6,973 nt of DNA, from contig JALOPK010000174.1 of NCBI GenBank assembly GCA_025453925.1, positions 1-6,973 of the forward strand. Reading direction: 5' to 3'. The position numbers were made by a program, and so were the translations under genes. A model generated the notes under the pieces. The model ran no database searches and was not told the origin of the DNA. It was given only the letters and a program-made list of their open reading frames with translations. Origin of the DNA: Candidatus Eiseniibacteriota bacterium (GTDB lineage: Bacteria; JAFGKV01). This document shows positions 6,973-6,973 of this stretch, in pieces. The first letter of the stretch is position 1; each line of letters opens with the position of its first letter.

Positions 6973-6973
6973 G

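Noticed and set aside
1-6973. Undescribed system, mobile element, CRISPR, tRNA/rRNA or other cargo within the operon
   Set aside because: Nearly every base is accounted for by V/A-ATPase genes in the canonical order. I saw no direct or inverted repeats at gene borders, no repeat arrays, no frameshifts and no gene foreign to the complex.

Overview
The window is a dense, single-direction run of genes on the minus strand encoding a rotary V/A-type (archaeal-type, Ntp/Vma-like) ATPase/ATP synthase. In transcription order, from high to low coordinates, it holds: the last codons of an upstream gene (probably the G/H peripheral-stalk subunit), ntpI (membrane stator, 654 aa), ntpK (16-kDa-type proteolipid, 157 aa), ntpE (peripheral stalk, 200 aa), ntpC (V-type subunit d homologue, 340 aa), ntpF (central stalk, 119 aa), ntpA (catalytic subunit, 598 aa) and the first 225 codons of ntpB (non-catalytic subunit), which runs off the low-coordinate edge. 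The order (G/H)-I-K-E-C-F-A-B matches the classic V/A-ATPase operon of archaea, Thermus and Enterococcus; ntpD would be expected just beyond coordinate 1.

The host is most likely a GC-rich bacterium. Coding density is essentially complete, third positions are strongly G/C, several genes have good Shine-Dalgarno sequences, one start is GTG, and the proteolipid is the four-helix form known from Enterococcus. I cannot name the phylum. V/A-type operons are scattered over many bacterial lineages by horizontal transfer, so the genes themselves are weak taxonomic markers.

The genes are extremely tightly packed. Stop/start junctions overlap by 1 nt (upstream gene/I), 4 nt (E/C and A/B) and 8 nt (C/F), abut exactly (F/A), or are 5 nt apart (K/E). 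The only real intergenic space is 39 nt between ntpI and ntpK. It carries the best-placed Shine-Dalgarno of the operon and a possible hairpin around the ntpI stop codon, which would fit the need for many proteolipid copies per complex. No promoter or terminator is visible; both should lie outside the window.

Functionally, A and B form the A3B3 head, F and C (with the unseen D) form the central shaft and its socket on the ring, E with the upstream G/H-like protein forms the peripheral stalks, and K (ring) with I (stator) forms the ion path. The most informative detail is in ntpK: the residues that bind Na+ in the Enterococcus hirae ring are all present at matching places, with one ion carboxylate per four helices, which suggests possible Na+ coupling. 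I found no unknown system, mobile element, CRISPR array or RNA gene; this is a well-preserved, conventional operon with a few points worth checking.
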